A stretch of 64,000 nucleotides of DNA, from contig CM041538.1 of assembly GCA_023238725.1 (NCBI GenBank), positions 9,112,880-9,176,879 on the forward strand, in the 5' to 3' direction. The DNA is from Scortum barcoo (Eukaryota; Chordata; Actinopteri; Centrarchiformes; Terapontidae). The notes under the pieces were generated by a model. That model ran no database searches, had not been told where the DNA came from, and saw nothing but the letters and a program-made list of their open reading frames with translations. The translations under genes were made by a program, and so were the position numbers. This document shows positions 1 through 14,616 of the stretch, in pieces; position 1 is the stretch's first letter; the number at the start of each line of letters is the position of its first letter.

Positions 1-573
1 CAATTTCCACATTACTAAAGTCTTAACTTGCCAAGATATTTGTTAACTTTTAGTAACCCAGTTTAGTACATCACTAGAATGAGACTAGGTAGCAGAATAA
101 CTTATGTAACATACTCACAAAATTACTGATGTATTTACAAGTAATTGGCAAGACCAACACGCAACACCACCAAGGGGTCAAACATATATAACATATTTGA
201 ATTGTGTTCATTTATGGCAATCATACACAAGAGGTGATTCACTGACTAGATTATCTGATATAACAGTATAAAACAGATGCTGCCAACTGTGGTGTCAGCT
301 AACTACTTTGGCAAACATAACTCGCACAATTTCCAACTTTGGTCATGCACATCAGGTTTATTGACATCAAACATCAAACATCTTATGCAATGATCAAAAT
401 CTATACAGGCAATGCGAGCAAAGCCCAAAACCACTAATAAGAGCAAGGCTAACAGAGAGGTCCAAAGAACAAAGTGAGCAAGGGGAGTAGCATTGACATA
501 TAAGCATGTCTTTCCATCACAATGTGGTAATGAGCTAAGCTCTTATGCAACAAATTTCCAGTGTACAAATATC

Positions 574-574
574 A

Positions 575-605
<31 letters not shown>

Positions 606-625
606 ACTCTCTCTCTCTGTCTCTG
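574..625. repeat. (CT)n microsatellite
   Basis: Imperfect CT run with TTT and CA interruptions. It explains the Ser-Leu-rich frames here, which are not genes. Confidence 0.95.
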
Positions 626-1067
626 GGGGTCTGAGCAGCCGCCAACTCATCAATCACCATCTACAAAGAAAAGACGAAAAACCAAATTCCTGGAAAGGAG
701 CAAAAGACAGAAGAGCGCTTCATTTTTCAGATGCTTGTGTAACCCTTTCAGGTGATTATCAGGGCTGAGCAGTCAGAATAAAAGAAACTGAAGAGTGTAA
801 ATTACTGTTACGGAATTATAAAAAAAAAAAAATACAAAGCAATTGTCCTGAAATAAACATTTTGCCATGTAGATACATCTGCAGACATTTTTTGTTTCTG
901 GGATGTGCCAGATGAACATCTGTTAAGATGCTGGGCATGACCATCTTTGGATTGGTCTCCCACTTTCTTTATATTTTGCTGCTCTCTGACTCCAGTGCCG
1001 ATGTTTAACACAGTGTTTCCTTCAGATCTGTAACAATTAGTCAATTAAGTGAATAGTGATCGACCGA

Positions 1068-1262
1068 AAAGTAGTTTGCAACTATGTTCGATAAATCATT
1101 TAAGCCATTTTTTAAGGAAAAGTGTAAAGAAAACATCAATTTGAAGCTTCTTCAATGTGAGGATCTGCTGGTGTTCTCTGGTTTAAATGACTGTGAAGTG
1201 AATATGAACATGCCAACATAAGTATACGTCAGAAAGAACCTTCTGATATTTTATAGACGTTT
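1068..1262 (+). repeat. Dispersed teleost repeat (ATTAATCGATT-type), old copy
   Basis: Keeps GAAGCTTCTTCAATGTGAGG, ATCTGCTGGTGTTCTCTGG and TGATATTTTATAGACG in family order, but with many substitutions. Confidence 0.5.
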
Positions 1263-2311
1263 TTCCTTGTTTGCTGGCATAAACTGACATGTTTGATGGA
1301 TGGAGATTTTGACGCCAGACTGCTGCCTCTAAATTAGAAGTTACTCATCGATCGAAATCAGTGGGTGTCATTTGAAATGACATATCTTTCCTAAACTGTG
1401 TGTCACCCATTGATGTGTATGCATTTTTTTCTGAACCAAAGAGTTAGACAGTTGAACAAACGGTCAGACAAACATAAATAAAATCCTCGCATCACATTTA
1501 GACTGTTACTGTCTGTGTTACTGTTATTTGTCTACTGAAATCTATTAATCCAGGCTGTAAAACATCCTCATAAAAACATCTTTATACCAACATCCTGACC
1601 TCCAAACTGGGCATAAACATCTTAATTCATTTATCACAGATAATCTGGTACAATGCAAAACAACCGGACAACAAATGAAATCTTTTTTAAACACTTTCAC
1701 AGTTTTCAGTCGGACACCTCCTTGTGCTGGCTTCGTCTCTGGTTAATGCACTCAATGCTTGCCTCACATAAGAAGTCTGAAAACGTTTCTTTGTCTTCAT
1801 GGACACAGAGGGAAAAGATAAGAGGCAAAGAGGACACAGACAGTGGGATGCGATTCAAAGCACATTGGGAACGAGTCAAACTGACACAGTCTCGAGCCGT
1901 GACCACAACACCCTCAGCTCACTTGTTCTCCGAGTGGAAAACAGACAGCTGAATTTGCACTACAGCCTGGTCTCCACAACAAGCAAAAACAAGCTTTTTT
2001 TTTTGTTTTTTAATCTCAGCTGACAAACTGGTGATATGGCCTAAGTCGTGAGTAAGAGGGCTGATACTGCGGTGAGCTTACGCCGTTACACATTCGCAGA
2101 CAAACGCTTATTGTAACCTGCATGATACAGAAGCTCTGGTAGAAAATATTATTGATGACGTCAGCTTGTCTCCAAGAGTCAGATCATATAAACAACGGTT
2201 AGATCTGAGCGCAGCGAGAGAGAGCAGGCGGTTTGGAGGAGGGCCGCGATATTCCTCACCTCCTCTCTGAGAGCAAACGTACAGCTACCCACATCTGTCA
2301 CACAGCAAGGG

Positions 2312-2344
2312 AACACACACGCACACACACACACACACACACAC
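2312..2344. repeat. (CA)n microsatellite
   Basis: CA run with one GC interruption; a second shorter run follows at about 2428..2452 and a (GA)n run at 2565..2582. Confidence 0.93.
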
Positions 2345-4756
2345 AGAAGGCAGGCTCTCACTTACACACACAGGTAGGTTCGCAACTTCACCTGATGCAA
2401 GGTGGTGTTTGGACAAGGACTCAGTAAACACACACACACACATACACACACTCCTGTGGATGTGAACACACAGTGGGACGTGCGTTTGTCAAAGCAGCCA
2501 GGCTTGTATACACATTACATTTCAAAGTGGCAAGTCAGTGTTATTGGCAGGGAATGGTCAAAGTAGAGAGAGAGAGAGAGAGCAACAGAGCAGTTTGATG
2601 AATTTTGTGGTTTAATACTGCGCCGTGGTTCCCGCTCTTCCTCTGAACTCTGCTCATGTTTCCAGGGTAGTTCTCTCCGTGTGTGACACATAGGAGATGA
2701 TGATAATAGTGTTTGGACAGGCACTGTGGCTGCCCGGAAGGATTACGATGGATGGAAATAAAGGGAAAGTGGCCAACTCTCTCGTCATCTCTTTTTCTTT
2801 CTCGGGCATGTGCCACACTCTGCGGCTTATAAATTTTGCTGGTCAAGACATCAATGAAAAACAACAAGGCCTCCAAACCGAATGACAGTAAATGGGCTGT
2901 CAGCGCTTTCCAAAACCGTTACAAGTGATGGCTTGAAATGATTCATATAACTACTATGTCTTCTCCATATTCAAAGTACTGTGCAAGATAAGGGGAAGAT
3001 CATGTTTTAGTTTAAAAGCTACTTTGTTAAGGTTTAGAAATGATCGTGGTCATGGTAAAGAAAAACCAGCATTGATTATTGATAGGAAACAGGATGCCAA
3101 CAGCACTGCCTTGTGTCAAAGTCCTGGGCTGTACTGAGCCAACCATCAACTCCGACCTCCTCTCTTTTGCGGCAATATCACATGATCAGGCTCTGTACTT
3201 CTGGCTTTGCTTCTAGGGCACAAAAGTCATAATATGCCACATAAAAGTGCTTGTCAGGTCAGGCCGTTTTAGGTCGTTTCATCAAGTTTCAAGTTTCACA
3301 CCCAAACAATAAATCAGTGATTCTACCTTCCCAAATTGAAGAAAATGACAAAAAGAGAGAGAAATGAAAGTCTCAAGGTTTTTTCCAGGATTATCTATGC
3401 TAGATTTATGGGCGTTGTCATGACAGAAGAGTTTTATTACAGTTCAGTGTAATGGAAATCTTAATTTATTAAAAAAAAAAAAATCTAACAATGTTTGTAC
3501 TATCTGGGTGCGTACCACATCTTAATTCTTCCCACCACTTGACCAAGAAGAAGAATTAAGTGTCCTTCTGACAGAAGATGAGCTTCAGTTTTATTAACTG
3601 AAAGTGAGACAGGCAAAGGGCTTTTTTACAGTATAGAATAAACTACAATTCACTAGCATAAACAGGCTTTGTTAAGATCTTACCTTATTCATATCTGTTC
3701 TCTTTTTAAAGCTAAATGTTGTATGTGTCCATCAAGTTAGTTTTAGACCCAAACGCATGGAATTCTGTAGAAGTACTATTCAGAAATTTTACAGTATTGC
3801 AATTTCTTTGAATATGTGCTGTTGACGAGAAAAAAGAAAACAGTATTAATACAGCTGACACTGTGATGTTTACTTTCTCAAGTCTTGAGTCTTAAAGTGC
3901 ATCTGTTAAAATCCCGCTTGAAGCACTGTGTCCCAGACATATGCTGACAGGACAGCACTTTATGATTTATTCAGAAATAAAATAGCAGCAGCGCCGCTGC
4001 TTAGCTCAAACATGGATGATATGAAGCATGGATTATATGAACTGTCTGGATTTCCTGAAGTTGTTGGCTGTTCTGTGGTCAGTGAGTACAATGTGCAGAA
4101 AAGGCTATGGGACAGAATGAAAGCACTGAAGGCATCTTTCGGAGCAATCCACTATTCAATTCTGCAAGCGTGGTGTGTGGAGCCAAAAAATGAACCGGCC
4201 ACTGCACACTCCACAAAGTGCAGCCCAATCTGCTGCACTCCCATTAGTCCTGCTCTTTGCAGCACTGTGCCACAGAGCCTGGAGGAGTCATCAGAGGACA
4301 CAGCTATGAGTGGATCATTGTCCTGAATCAAAACAGTAATCTGTGAGGGCAACGCACAAAACACAAAGTGTCCTATTGAGTATAAACACATGATAGAAAG
4401 GGTGTGAGAATGAGAGATGAGCACTCAGTGGAGGGCTGAAGAGGATAATAGATGGCCCGAGGTCAAGCACCTCTGAAACAGTAGGGTCCTCGTAATGAGC
4501 CTGACACTGTCCCTCTCCTAAATGAGAAACACTGTTTACCGTGTAGAAACGGGCAAAAAGTGACACCAACCATTTAATGAAATGATAACAAGCCAGACAC
4601 TAAATAAATGAATGTTTGGAGAAGGGACTCATCTCTGTCTGGGATACAGAGCCATGAAGACCAGATACACATTTTGACATAATAAAAGCTTTTTGTTTTA
4701 CTGCCACACTTTAGACAGTACACACAGAACATATGAGATAATGTCTCGCTTATAGG

Positions 4757-5095
4757 TTAAAGGGTTGGTTCCCCAAATTACAGAACACATTTCTTTTCAC
4801 TTCCTTGTTTTGGTGGTAAGTGAATTTGGATAGTATTTAATTGGGAAAAGTTTTGAGATACCCATCTGAGATTATCATATTATAATTATTCTAATAATAA
4901 GATTATAATTTGCACTGCTGACATTTTCATTAAAGCACTTTCTTTCCAAAACCAACATGCTGGTACCTGCGTAAAATTCACTGAACAATGTCAACAGTTT
5001 TCAGAGGAACTACTTTTTCTCTGAAAGAAATTAGTTCCACTGAAAACCACTTGTCCAGAATAATAAAGATTACCTAGAAAACCTGAGTCATTGTT
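4757..5095 (+). repeat. Possible decayed dispersed repeat
   Basis: AAAGGGTTGGTTCCCCAAAT, AGTTTTGAGATACCCATCTG and a later TCCAGAATAATAAAGATTAC occur in an order I know from a fish interspersed repeat. Divergence is high, so this is a weak call. Confidence 0.4.
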
Positions 5096-8007
5096 TGTCA
5101 AAGGCATGTGGGTAGTGTCAAAACTATCTCACCACCATGTCCTTTCATCTGCTCTGGACCTTTCAATCGTGTCGCATGACCTTCTTCGATAGATAAAGTT
5201 TCATCAAACTTCTTCTTTTTATTTTTAAATACATCATTTGCTAGTTTTCACCTTCAGTCAGGAGGCAGAAATGAACAAACACAAAACTATGTTTGATTAG
5301 GCCAACAGTGTCATTATGCCACTACGTCACCTTCCTCACACACACACACACACTCATTCACACAAACACACCGCTATAAACAAAAAAGAGACAGACAACA
5401 GCTTTGTGGAGCTCTGTCTGTTGAGAAAGGCATTAGAGTGTCACTAGTGTCACAGATCTACAGACCCATAGTGTATAGATAAACACAGCTATTAAAAACT
5501 GGTTCATGGGTACAATACACACATTCCAGTGAAGAGCAAACAGTGGAGGTCTGTCTTTTTCTCAGAGAGAAAGACTGAAGGTAAACAGTCTTATCTGCAA
5601 TCACCAAAAACAGACTCTTCTCTCAACACTGATTTCTCTGTCCATACGCTGTAGAAAAGCAGTTTCTATGTAACCAGCAGAACACCTTGCATAACCCAAC
5701 TCATCATACACCACTTAGTGCTTCAGCTGTTTAAACTGCAGCATGTAAAGTGTTTGCACATGTATGAAAAAGTCGCCGTTGCTGTGTGCTGGGTCAGTCT
5801 CGCACATTATGTACAGTACAGTGCAGTACAGTACTGTATGTGCCGATTTTGTACCATAAGTCTGACTGACAATGAGTCATAAGAGGGAGAGCCAAAGTAC
5901 ACTACTTTACCCTGTCTCCTGGTTGCGTATAATTACACTGCTGATGGCTCATCAGAACGTTTATAATCTTATCTGTCACGTAAATTGTTCTCTTAATACT
6001 GGAGTTATGTTTGAGTATGCTCAATGCACCTCAAAAATGTATCATTAAAGCTGGGACGTAAACTCTTCTCAACTCATGTTAAACATAAAAAAATGTGTCC
6101 ACAAAAACTACAACTAAACACCTCGCACAGTGGTTTCACTGCAATAAGAAATCAGAAACCTAAATGTCACCGAATTTCCCCTGATGTCTAAAATTAAGTT
6201 AAAGAAATTTCACCAAGACAGCTGTTGAAGGGAGAGACCCCTAAACAAAAACACCTCTGCCCGATACCATAGATTTAAGGAAGCAAAACCTTTGTTACAG
6301 CAGCAACATACACAACATTAAAAACAGTGAAACCTTCAATTTGCAAGACTATACAGCCATGCTAACGCTGCACATTGTGTGCATGCATGAACAATTTCAA
6401 CACAATTATGTTTAGAAAGTATAATGTTTACCATGTTTACCATCCTAGTTTTACATGTTAGTCTGTTACGGTTTGATAAGTACTGAACACAAAAGTTTTT
6501 TTGGTCATAGAAAAGCAAAGCAAAATGCCAAGGAATCAAAGTTATTACAAGTCGTCCTAAAGGGGACATCACTGTGTATAACAGTGTTTTAGAAAACTCA
6601 TAATGGTGCAAAAGTAAAAGTCGTCAAAGACATTAGGATCTATTCTCTGTGCAGCATGAATGTCTGCAGAAGATTTCTCAGCAATCTAAAAGTGTCATTG
6701 CTACTCCTTAAACTTCAGTGAACAACAGTTGTGATGTATCAAGCTGTGTTAATGTACTGTCAGCGCTCCTTGGATTTATATAGTTTCAGGTGAAACCATA
6801 TTAAATACTGAAACTGAAAAGACACTGGTCATTATCAGGACAAACTAAAATCAGGACTTGCTTTGCAGATTTTGATCAAGTCTACACTCCAACAATAGAT
6901 TTACTCAAGTTTGAGAAGCTTTTTTTGTCGCTTTTTGTAATTATTTTGAAAAAAAAGTTTATTAATTATCAAAAAAAAAAGAAATCAGAAAAGCAGATCT
7001 CTATGAAAAAAAGCCAGCTATAAGACCAATCTGTGACACCAGGCAGCGAGGTCAGCGACGAGTTGTGAATGGAGTAATGACAGTGTTTTCATGCTGGGGT
7101 TTGTGACGCAGGTCAGGCCCTGTCTGCTCTTTGTCCCCCTGTCACGCCAAAGGAACTCATTTGTCCACGGAGAAAGATGGATGAACTGTTGGAGAAAAAG
7201 AGTCTATAGGGGGTGACCAAGCACATGGGGGAGTGTGTATGTCTGCCTGTTTGTGTGAGTGTGTGCTTGCTTGTATGTATGTATGTGTGTGTATGTGTGA
7301 GGAAGTCGCTGTTGTCCCAGTGGCCTGTTTCCTCATTAGTGTCACAATCCTGCCCAGTGTGGACTTCCTTCCATGGAAAGAAAGGTGTTGGTTTGAAAAA
7401 CACACAAACTTGATCCCCGCATATTCAGATAATACTCACACCCTCGCTACACATGCGCTCACAACTTATGTCATCAATACACATATGCACACGCACGCAC
7501 ATCCAGAGAGCACCTGCCAAGCTTTAAGTTTGACGCATTTCTGGACACAAATCTGTCCTCTGGTAGAAGAAGCCCTCATCCTGCCTCTCAGTCAAAACAG
7601 GGACGTCCTGGAGTGTTAGCACTAGTCTGACGGAGGTTTACGGCGAAGAGCATCTCACACAAACCTGCCATTGTCCTGCTCTACTCACATAAATCACATC
7701 AATTGTTGCACCGTATTGTGTTATCCTGACAGGTGACACTACTGACATTTAATAAAAACTGCTATATTTTCAGAAAGGAGGGTCTCTTAAATTATCTGGT
7801 GATTGTTTTTAGTAAAAAATAATATTCAACTTCACTTTTTAGGTTTAATCAGCAAACACCATCAAATATCAGCATATTATATTTAACAATAGGGCTCAAA
7901 GAAACATATTGATAACAATGAGGAGGAGCTTTGCTTTTTTATAAAATTAAACATATAGTTCAGCACTTTGCCCCACCCCTGTCATTTTTCTCATTTTTTC
8001 AGTTGGT

Positions 8008-8027
8008 AAAAAAAAAAAAAAAAAAAA
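8008..8027. repeat. A20 homopolymer
   Basis: Uninterrupted run of about 20 A. No retrotransposon structure was recognised directly upstream. Confidence 0.95.
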
Positions 8028-10353
8028 TCATCAACACAAAATTTAATTGGGTGAGCTGGAGTAGTGAAACATGGCGTACCCAAAAATAATTTGACTCCAA
8101 CCTCTGTGCAAAATAATTGTAAAAGGATGCTCTTTCATTAGTGAATGAATAGCAGCAGCTCTAAACTGAATATGACCCTTGCTTTACATAAGCCGGGGCT
8201 GAACTTAACAGGCCGTTGCCATCATTCATTCAGCTATTGTTGGAGAGCAGCCGCTACCTGCATACTGCCAGAGATGTGCCACTTCTGCCAGGAACAGGTA
8301 TAAAAAGTGCCAGTATCCAGTCATCTTAGTTCCCAATAAACAAATGTACCTGTCACTTATGTAGCGCAGCTCACAAGATCTTGCCAAAGGCCCAGAGGCT
8401 GTGACACAGATACACACACTCACACACACCAGTATCGATGCTAAGTAACGATAGGAGCTATTTCGCAACAAAAAACCACCGAGATGCCACGTAAGCAAGA
8501 GCGAACCTCTCTTAGATTTCTCTTTATTTTGCTCTATCTGATAACACACACACAAACAATCAAACACACATGCAGCCTGCGCGGGGCTCTTGCACGAGGA
8601 CCTTGCGCACATAGCCAGTCAGGCACGGACAAACAAAACACACTGCCTGGCACACATACGCATGTCTGCTTGTTTACCTTGCAAAGATGTGCTGCAGTAA
8701 ATCGGAGGGGGGGGGGGGATGATTCTACAGATATATCGCAGCCCTTCCTGTCAGCTGTCTAAACAGTTCCCGTCAGAGAAACCCAAACCTTCTCATCATC
8801 ACGTCAGGTCTCACCTCCTTTCCCTGCCCAGCGACAGCAGACCCCGCCTGGATACAGACTTTCTTTTAGAGGGACTTACAGATGTTTAAAAACCTCCTTT
8901 ATTGAATGGGATTTAATCACATTTTGGCCTCAAACCTTCATACATGACGCAGGATGAGGTTGCAGTGCTCCTGTTTAATATAATATCTGGGGGTCTGCAC
9001 AGTAGCCAGACTGCCCTGGGAGCCCCACTGAGGCCGTTAAAGTAGCCAGGAGTGGGAAGTGGTAAAGAGGGCAGGTAACACAAGACACCCAGGGACAGAA
9101 ATACTGAGACCCATTAGCTACCAGCGTCGAAGGAAACACAGCCAAGATGAATATGTTTCTCAATAGTCGGGCATCTGGAGAAAGCAGGGCAGAGAGGGAA
9201 GAAAGAGGCGGGGTGGGGGGGGGGGGTTATGGAGCTAGAGCATTGCTTGGACCAGAATAGAGTCAGGGTTGTAGGAAAAGGAGGGAGTCGCTGCCATGGC
9301 AACCGCTCATGTTGGCATTTTGTGGACGTGCACAGCAGAGTGTGAGGCTAGAGACAGAGTGATAGGTTGGCAGATACTGTATCTGTGACATTTAGACATG
9401 CTAGCCCCGCCATGATATCCCTTATTGAACTAATGCCATATCGAGACCACGAGGCTGGCAAAGCCCCAGAATTACCTCAGCAGCCAAAGATGCTGCCCCA
9501 ATGGGAATGTAGATGTTGTTTCTGACGCGTCATTCCACAGTCCAAATGAAAGCATTAGTGAATTCCTATCAGTCTTGACGAACGTATTTGGTAAACAGCT
9601 TCCAGATGACAGCTACATGGACGCCACATTTTTCACAGCGGCTTTTCCCGTCTTTGTACTTTTGACTAATGGGTGATAAAGCCACATTCCAGCGGCGCAG
9701 TAGGTTTGAAGCATTATAAAGTGCTGACCCAAGATCAGTTTTTGACACGTATTGCTGTTCAACAGCAATCAATCAACTCTTGACTAGCGAAAACACTTAA
9801 ACCCTTGTGTGCATGCACACATACTCGTGTTAGTGAGATAAACACACTGGTCACCCTGGCAGATATTTGTCTCTATTTGGAGTCGGCGGGCTGCAGCAGT
9901 GAGAAGCCCCAGACAGGTGCACCGCTGTGGAGAAGTTATTGCTACTGTGGCATTAGCCGGGTGTGTCACATGACAACCTATTATGAGATCCTGTTAAATA
10001 AATGCTTGCATTCACATAACTTCTGTGTGTGTGTATGTGTGTATGCAGAGTAGCATGAAATAGCACATATAAAAAGCAGTGGCACTTCAAATAGCTATAT
10101 AATAAAGAAAAGAAAGGAGGGCCCATATAACCCACAGCATACAGTCGTGATCACCACATGAGGGGTCAAAAATGTTTTTACCAGCAACAAAGCACACTGA
10201 CTGACAGCACGTAGTCTCCCAAGGACGAAACTGAAACCACAGACTCTCTGTATAAAAGTCATCCACTGGTGAATGTCTTCAGTTGTTTTATGTAATGTCT
10301 TTATTAGAAAAGTACACATTTTCTGTGCTTTCTAGAAATACATACAGAATACA

Positions 10354-10470
10354 ACCTTTATTTAACCAGGTAAAAGTCTCACTGAGATTGAAATATCTTC
10401 TTCAAAAATATCTGGCCAAGAGAGCAGCATAAACTCTATTACAACAATAAACACAGAACAAAACAAAGAA
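10354..10470 (-). repeat. Dispersed teleost repeat (TTTATTTAACCAGGTAAAAG family)
   Basis: CCTTTATTTAACCAGGTAAA, AGTCTCACTGAGATTGAAAT, then TATCTGGCCAAGAGAGCAGC and an A-rich run with ACAACAATAAACACA. A common non-coding fish repeat; strand is a guess. Confidence 0.6.
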
Positions 10471-11887
10471 ACTGTAGAGCCCACCTGAACTGTTATCATG
10501 TCCGACATAAAGTTGTGTGTGCAGCATTGGAGGTTTGTACCTCTGGCTCCACATTTAGGCCGCAGCACCTGCTTATTTCCACTATACTAACTGCCGTTTT
10601 GTTTTTTGTTACAAAAACATGATAGTTAAGTATTTTGCACATGTTGTCGAAGGAGTGATGTGAATTTACACCTTTACCATGTTAAACTATTTGTGAACTG
10701 AGCTGCTTTCTTTGCAAAAATTCTGGTAGGTCTTTGAGGATGTTTTAAAATGGTATGTTTTTTTTGTATTTGCTTATTTAATATCTGTGTAGTTAAGAGA
10801 TTTTTTTTTACAAAAATCTCTATGACTCAGTTACAGATAACAGTGTTTCCCCAACAGTCTTTATACAGATCAAATTCATACATCAATACCATTTTTATTT
10901 CAAAAGCCGCTGCACATAATTTTCTTGTTTGTTTTAGAAGAAATGCAGGTTTATGGATAAAACCAGCATAACCTGCAACAAATTTGTTTTTTAATTAGCA
11001 GGTAATTTATTTGGTGTTTAATGTGGTTGGCCCTGTTTAGTTTATGCTTTGTCTCAGTCTGGTAAGCTGGATATTTACATGAACGCCAAGAAAAATCTAA
11101 CGTCTAACCTAACAACATCCATGAGCCAACACTAATGACGGGTCCACTGTGAGAGCGTCTGATTCACAGAGAGAGTTTGATTTGTCTCTTCGTTTGCCGT
11201 TTGCTTTAGGTCCTCCAGACACCCCTTATCTCTCTCGCCCTCTCACCTCATCACTCCTCATCTCCTCCTTTAATCCCTCCTCCTGCTCTGTCTCTCCTGT
11301 CCTCCTCTGTGTGACCTCCACAGTGCATTCCTGCACGCACTGGGCCACTGTACGGCACAGGGAGTGCAGGGTTGTCTGAGGCCTGTATTAAATAACACTC
11401 ATAAAGAGATTGATGATGTACTCTTCATTCATTGCCCTTTGCTCCGCTCTCCGCTGGCATGGAGAGGAGCTTAGATGAAAGAAATCTTATATGTGTTTCC
11501 GTGCCTTGATGAAATTATGCAGGACGGATTATTTTTCTTGACTTTACCTACAGCCCAGAACAATAAACATAAGTTGTGGACTTTTTAGTCGATGTTATGC
11601 AACTGAGAATGTGCAGCAGAGGATGACACCCTCTTATACCTTAAAAGCTGAGGGTCACAGTTGTTTTAAGATTTGTCAGATTGGGTATGCAGCTCAGGAA
11701 AAAAATAAGCTGTTTATGTTTCATTTTCTGATCTGGTTCTTCACTGATCTCTAAAACCAGAGCAGATCAGTTGAGGATCCTATTGGATAAAAGATGCCTA
11801 ATATGAATACCAACCAATATAGTTAACCCTTCCCTAGTTGGCTCCAGAAAACTCCCAGATGAAGACAATTTAGAAATCTGAAGTTAT

Positions 11888-12113
11888 GATGGCACCAGAT
11901 GAAAAGTGAAGGGATCACCAAAGTCATCTGTTATCCTTCAGTGAAGTTACAATTACTCTGTAATAAATCTCATGGCAACCCATCAAATAGTTGTTGAGAT
12001 ATTTCACTCAAAACCTCAAAATCTCATGGTGGCACTGTAAGAAAAATCAGGAGTCCTGATTTCCTCCTCTGGGAAACACAACTGTCTGTGTCAAATGTCA
12101 TGTCAATCCATCA

Positions 12114-12116
<3 letters not shown>
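11888..12116 (+). repeat. Dispersed teleost repeat with GGGATCACCAAAGTCAT and TTGTTGAGATATTTC blocks
   Basis: GAAGGGATCACCAAAGTCAT, CATGGCAACCCATCAAATAG, TTGTTGAGATATTTCACTC, then a second partial unit with ATGGTGGCACTGTAAGAAAA and CATGTCAATCCATC. The two partial units in tandem are typical of this fish repeat. It runs directly into the (TG)n at 12119. Confidence 0.6.

Positions 12117-12118
<2 letters not shown>

Positions 12119-12154
<36 letters not shown>
12119..12154. repeat. (TG)n microsatellite
   Basis: About 18 uninterrupted TG units directly after a dispersed repeat. Confidence 0.97.
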
Positions 12155-12155
<1 letters not shown>

Positions 12156-14616
12156 ACATATATGATAGACTGACACTTCAGTCTTTAGGAAGAAACAGTT
12201 GGATGTGTAACATATACCAACTGAAAGTGTAAATAAGTGATACCCTTCTTCTGCACTCAAAGAACCTCTAGTGATGATTACTAAATTGAGCAGCAGCACT
12301 GTCGTCATCCATTGTTGTGTTTTTATAAAAAGCCTGTAAGACCCAGCCAGTCCTGAAAGAATTTCCTGGTCTGACTGGGACAGAGACAGCGTTGCTCATT
12401 AGACCATTTTATCCAACCCATAAGCCGATGTGTCTGTACCACACCATAAACAGCAAATGTATGTGTGGTGTTGTTTTACCCTATTGCATAACAGTTCTAC
12501 ATTGTCCAAATACCTTTCACCTACAAAGCTAACTCATACTTATTGTCCAGTGTTGACCAAACACCAGCTCTTAGCTTTGAAATAACACCTTGGGCTTCTT
12601 TTTGGGAAAATGTCAGGGGGTGCCTGCTCGCCTCATATAAAAACATCTACACAATGGAGAGGCACAATGGGATTTAAAAAGCCAACTTGTTGACACCTTT
12701 CCACACTACTGAGCAGCCAAACACATACCCGCGCGCACACAGTGCGTACGTGAAGAAGGTCGGGGGAGTTCAAGAGCCCTTTGCCTCACATGTATCCTGT
12801 ATGACAGCATTTCATCACAGAGGTCGACTCGACCAGGAAGTCAGGTCTTACCTTTGTGAGGTTCCCACAGCTAAATGTCGTGGAAATGGGACGGAATATT
12901 TCCTGCCGCTGTTATGACACCATGACACAAAACAGCTGCTTTGGATCAGTGGCTCTCTATTATGTGGAAATTTTCGGCACATGTGCGAGCAGACCTCACG
13001 AACCTGTTTGTGATTGTGACGTGATAATGCCTCTGTAAAAACAATGAACCTCCTTTGCAGTTTTCATTATTAAATTCAATAACTAGAGTGTTGAAAGACA
13101 CTGGAATCTGATGACCACATGGCGATAAAGGCTGAAACGATGATGCCTACTGTTGTACAGCTGACCACCATGTCCATGTGCAAATCTACTCCAAGTACTC
13201 ATTCAATTTAATTCTTCACTGCGTAATCTTTTAATCCTATTAATTAACTGACCTACAAGACAAATTATGTTTAAATTATAAATAGCCTTATCTGAGCTGC
13301 GCTATCTGTGCTATCTGCTCCATTTATCCTGTGAGAACGAACAAAGAATTTTTCCTCCCAGTATGCCATGGGGTACTGCATGGAGAAAAAAAAACATTTT
13401 AAGTTAAGTTTTAGCATTGGCAGCATTTCAGTGTGTGTTTCTTCTCAGATGCTGTGATGATAGAACATTTACACATGATGTGCTGGCAAACAGATAATTA
13501 ACAGCACAGACTGCTGTGGATATTTCCACTCACCACTAAATAGAATAAGTAAATGGGTGGGACCTGATGCACCGATAGAGGCGTTCCAGGTTTCATGACA
13601 AGCCCTCATCCACACACACACACGTTCAATTCAATTAAACATGCACAGCACTGTTGAGGTGTTGGTACAGTTTCTTTCTCTACACATTTTTCTGGAGTTT
13701 TTTTCTCTCACAAGACAAAGGGTACAAAACCAAATGCACTATTGAAGAAACAGTGGTATCCTGTAGATATCCTAAGTACAATAAACACATTTTAAGAGAA
13801 ATGATTTTTAGGAAGGTACCTAATTCATATAACTTTTCCCCATTTTTTTCTCCATGCAGACTAAACATGATATTCATCTTCCAGAAGGTTGTCATCACAA
13901 ATCCAAGCCATATCTTCTGGTTATTTGGGGGAATCTGGAGTTGCTAAACCCCATTGTTACAAAGAGCCTGTTTGTGATTTCTGTTTTCACGCAATACATA
14001 CTTTTACAAACCCTGGTTTGAAAAACTAAAACTGAACATCACACACTGGCATACATCAGAGCTCGCTGTGCTATGCCACTTCTGCCAAACTGATCATTTA
14101 ACCTCAATCAATCAGTCACTTTGTTCGTCTCTAAAGGGCAATAGGTTGTGCAGCTGTGAAACACAAAAGCACAAGATAAAAACTCAAAGCACATGAGCAC
14201 ATCTTATAAAAACAAAATAGCACACAATAAAGACGCAAGATGAAAAATCCAAAGGACATTCAGTTTAAGTTGAAATATAAAAATGTAAAAGCTGATTTAA
14301 ATTGTGGGTCCTGAATGAGTATACATGCCAACATGTCCTGAGATTACAGAGCTTGTGATAGACTTTCTTTGCCTCTTAGGTTTTGCTGGGACTCTAAGCT
14401 TAAATCTGTAATAGTTAGTTTCAACCTAACTGATGTTGTCACATTTTTCCATGAGCCAAGTATACTGTTGGACAAACTGCAGTCATGTAATATTTACTTA
14501 ACCCGTAAAATTCAGAAAAATTTAGAAAAAAACAGCTTCCCCCAGATGCTTGAACTCCGACTCAGCAACTCCTCATGTGAGATTTCCTGACTGGCTACAT
14601 TTGAACAATCACAACA

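Noticed and set aside
8008..8027. Poly(A) tail of a processed pseudogene
   Set aside because: No gene-like sequence or polyadenylation signal was recognised directly upstream.
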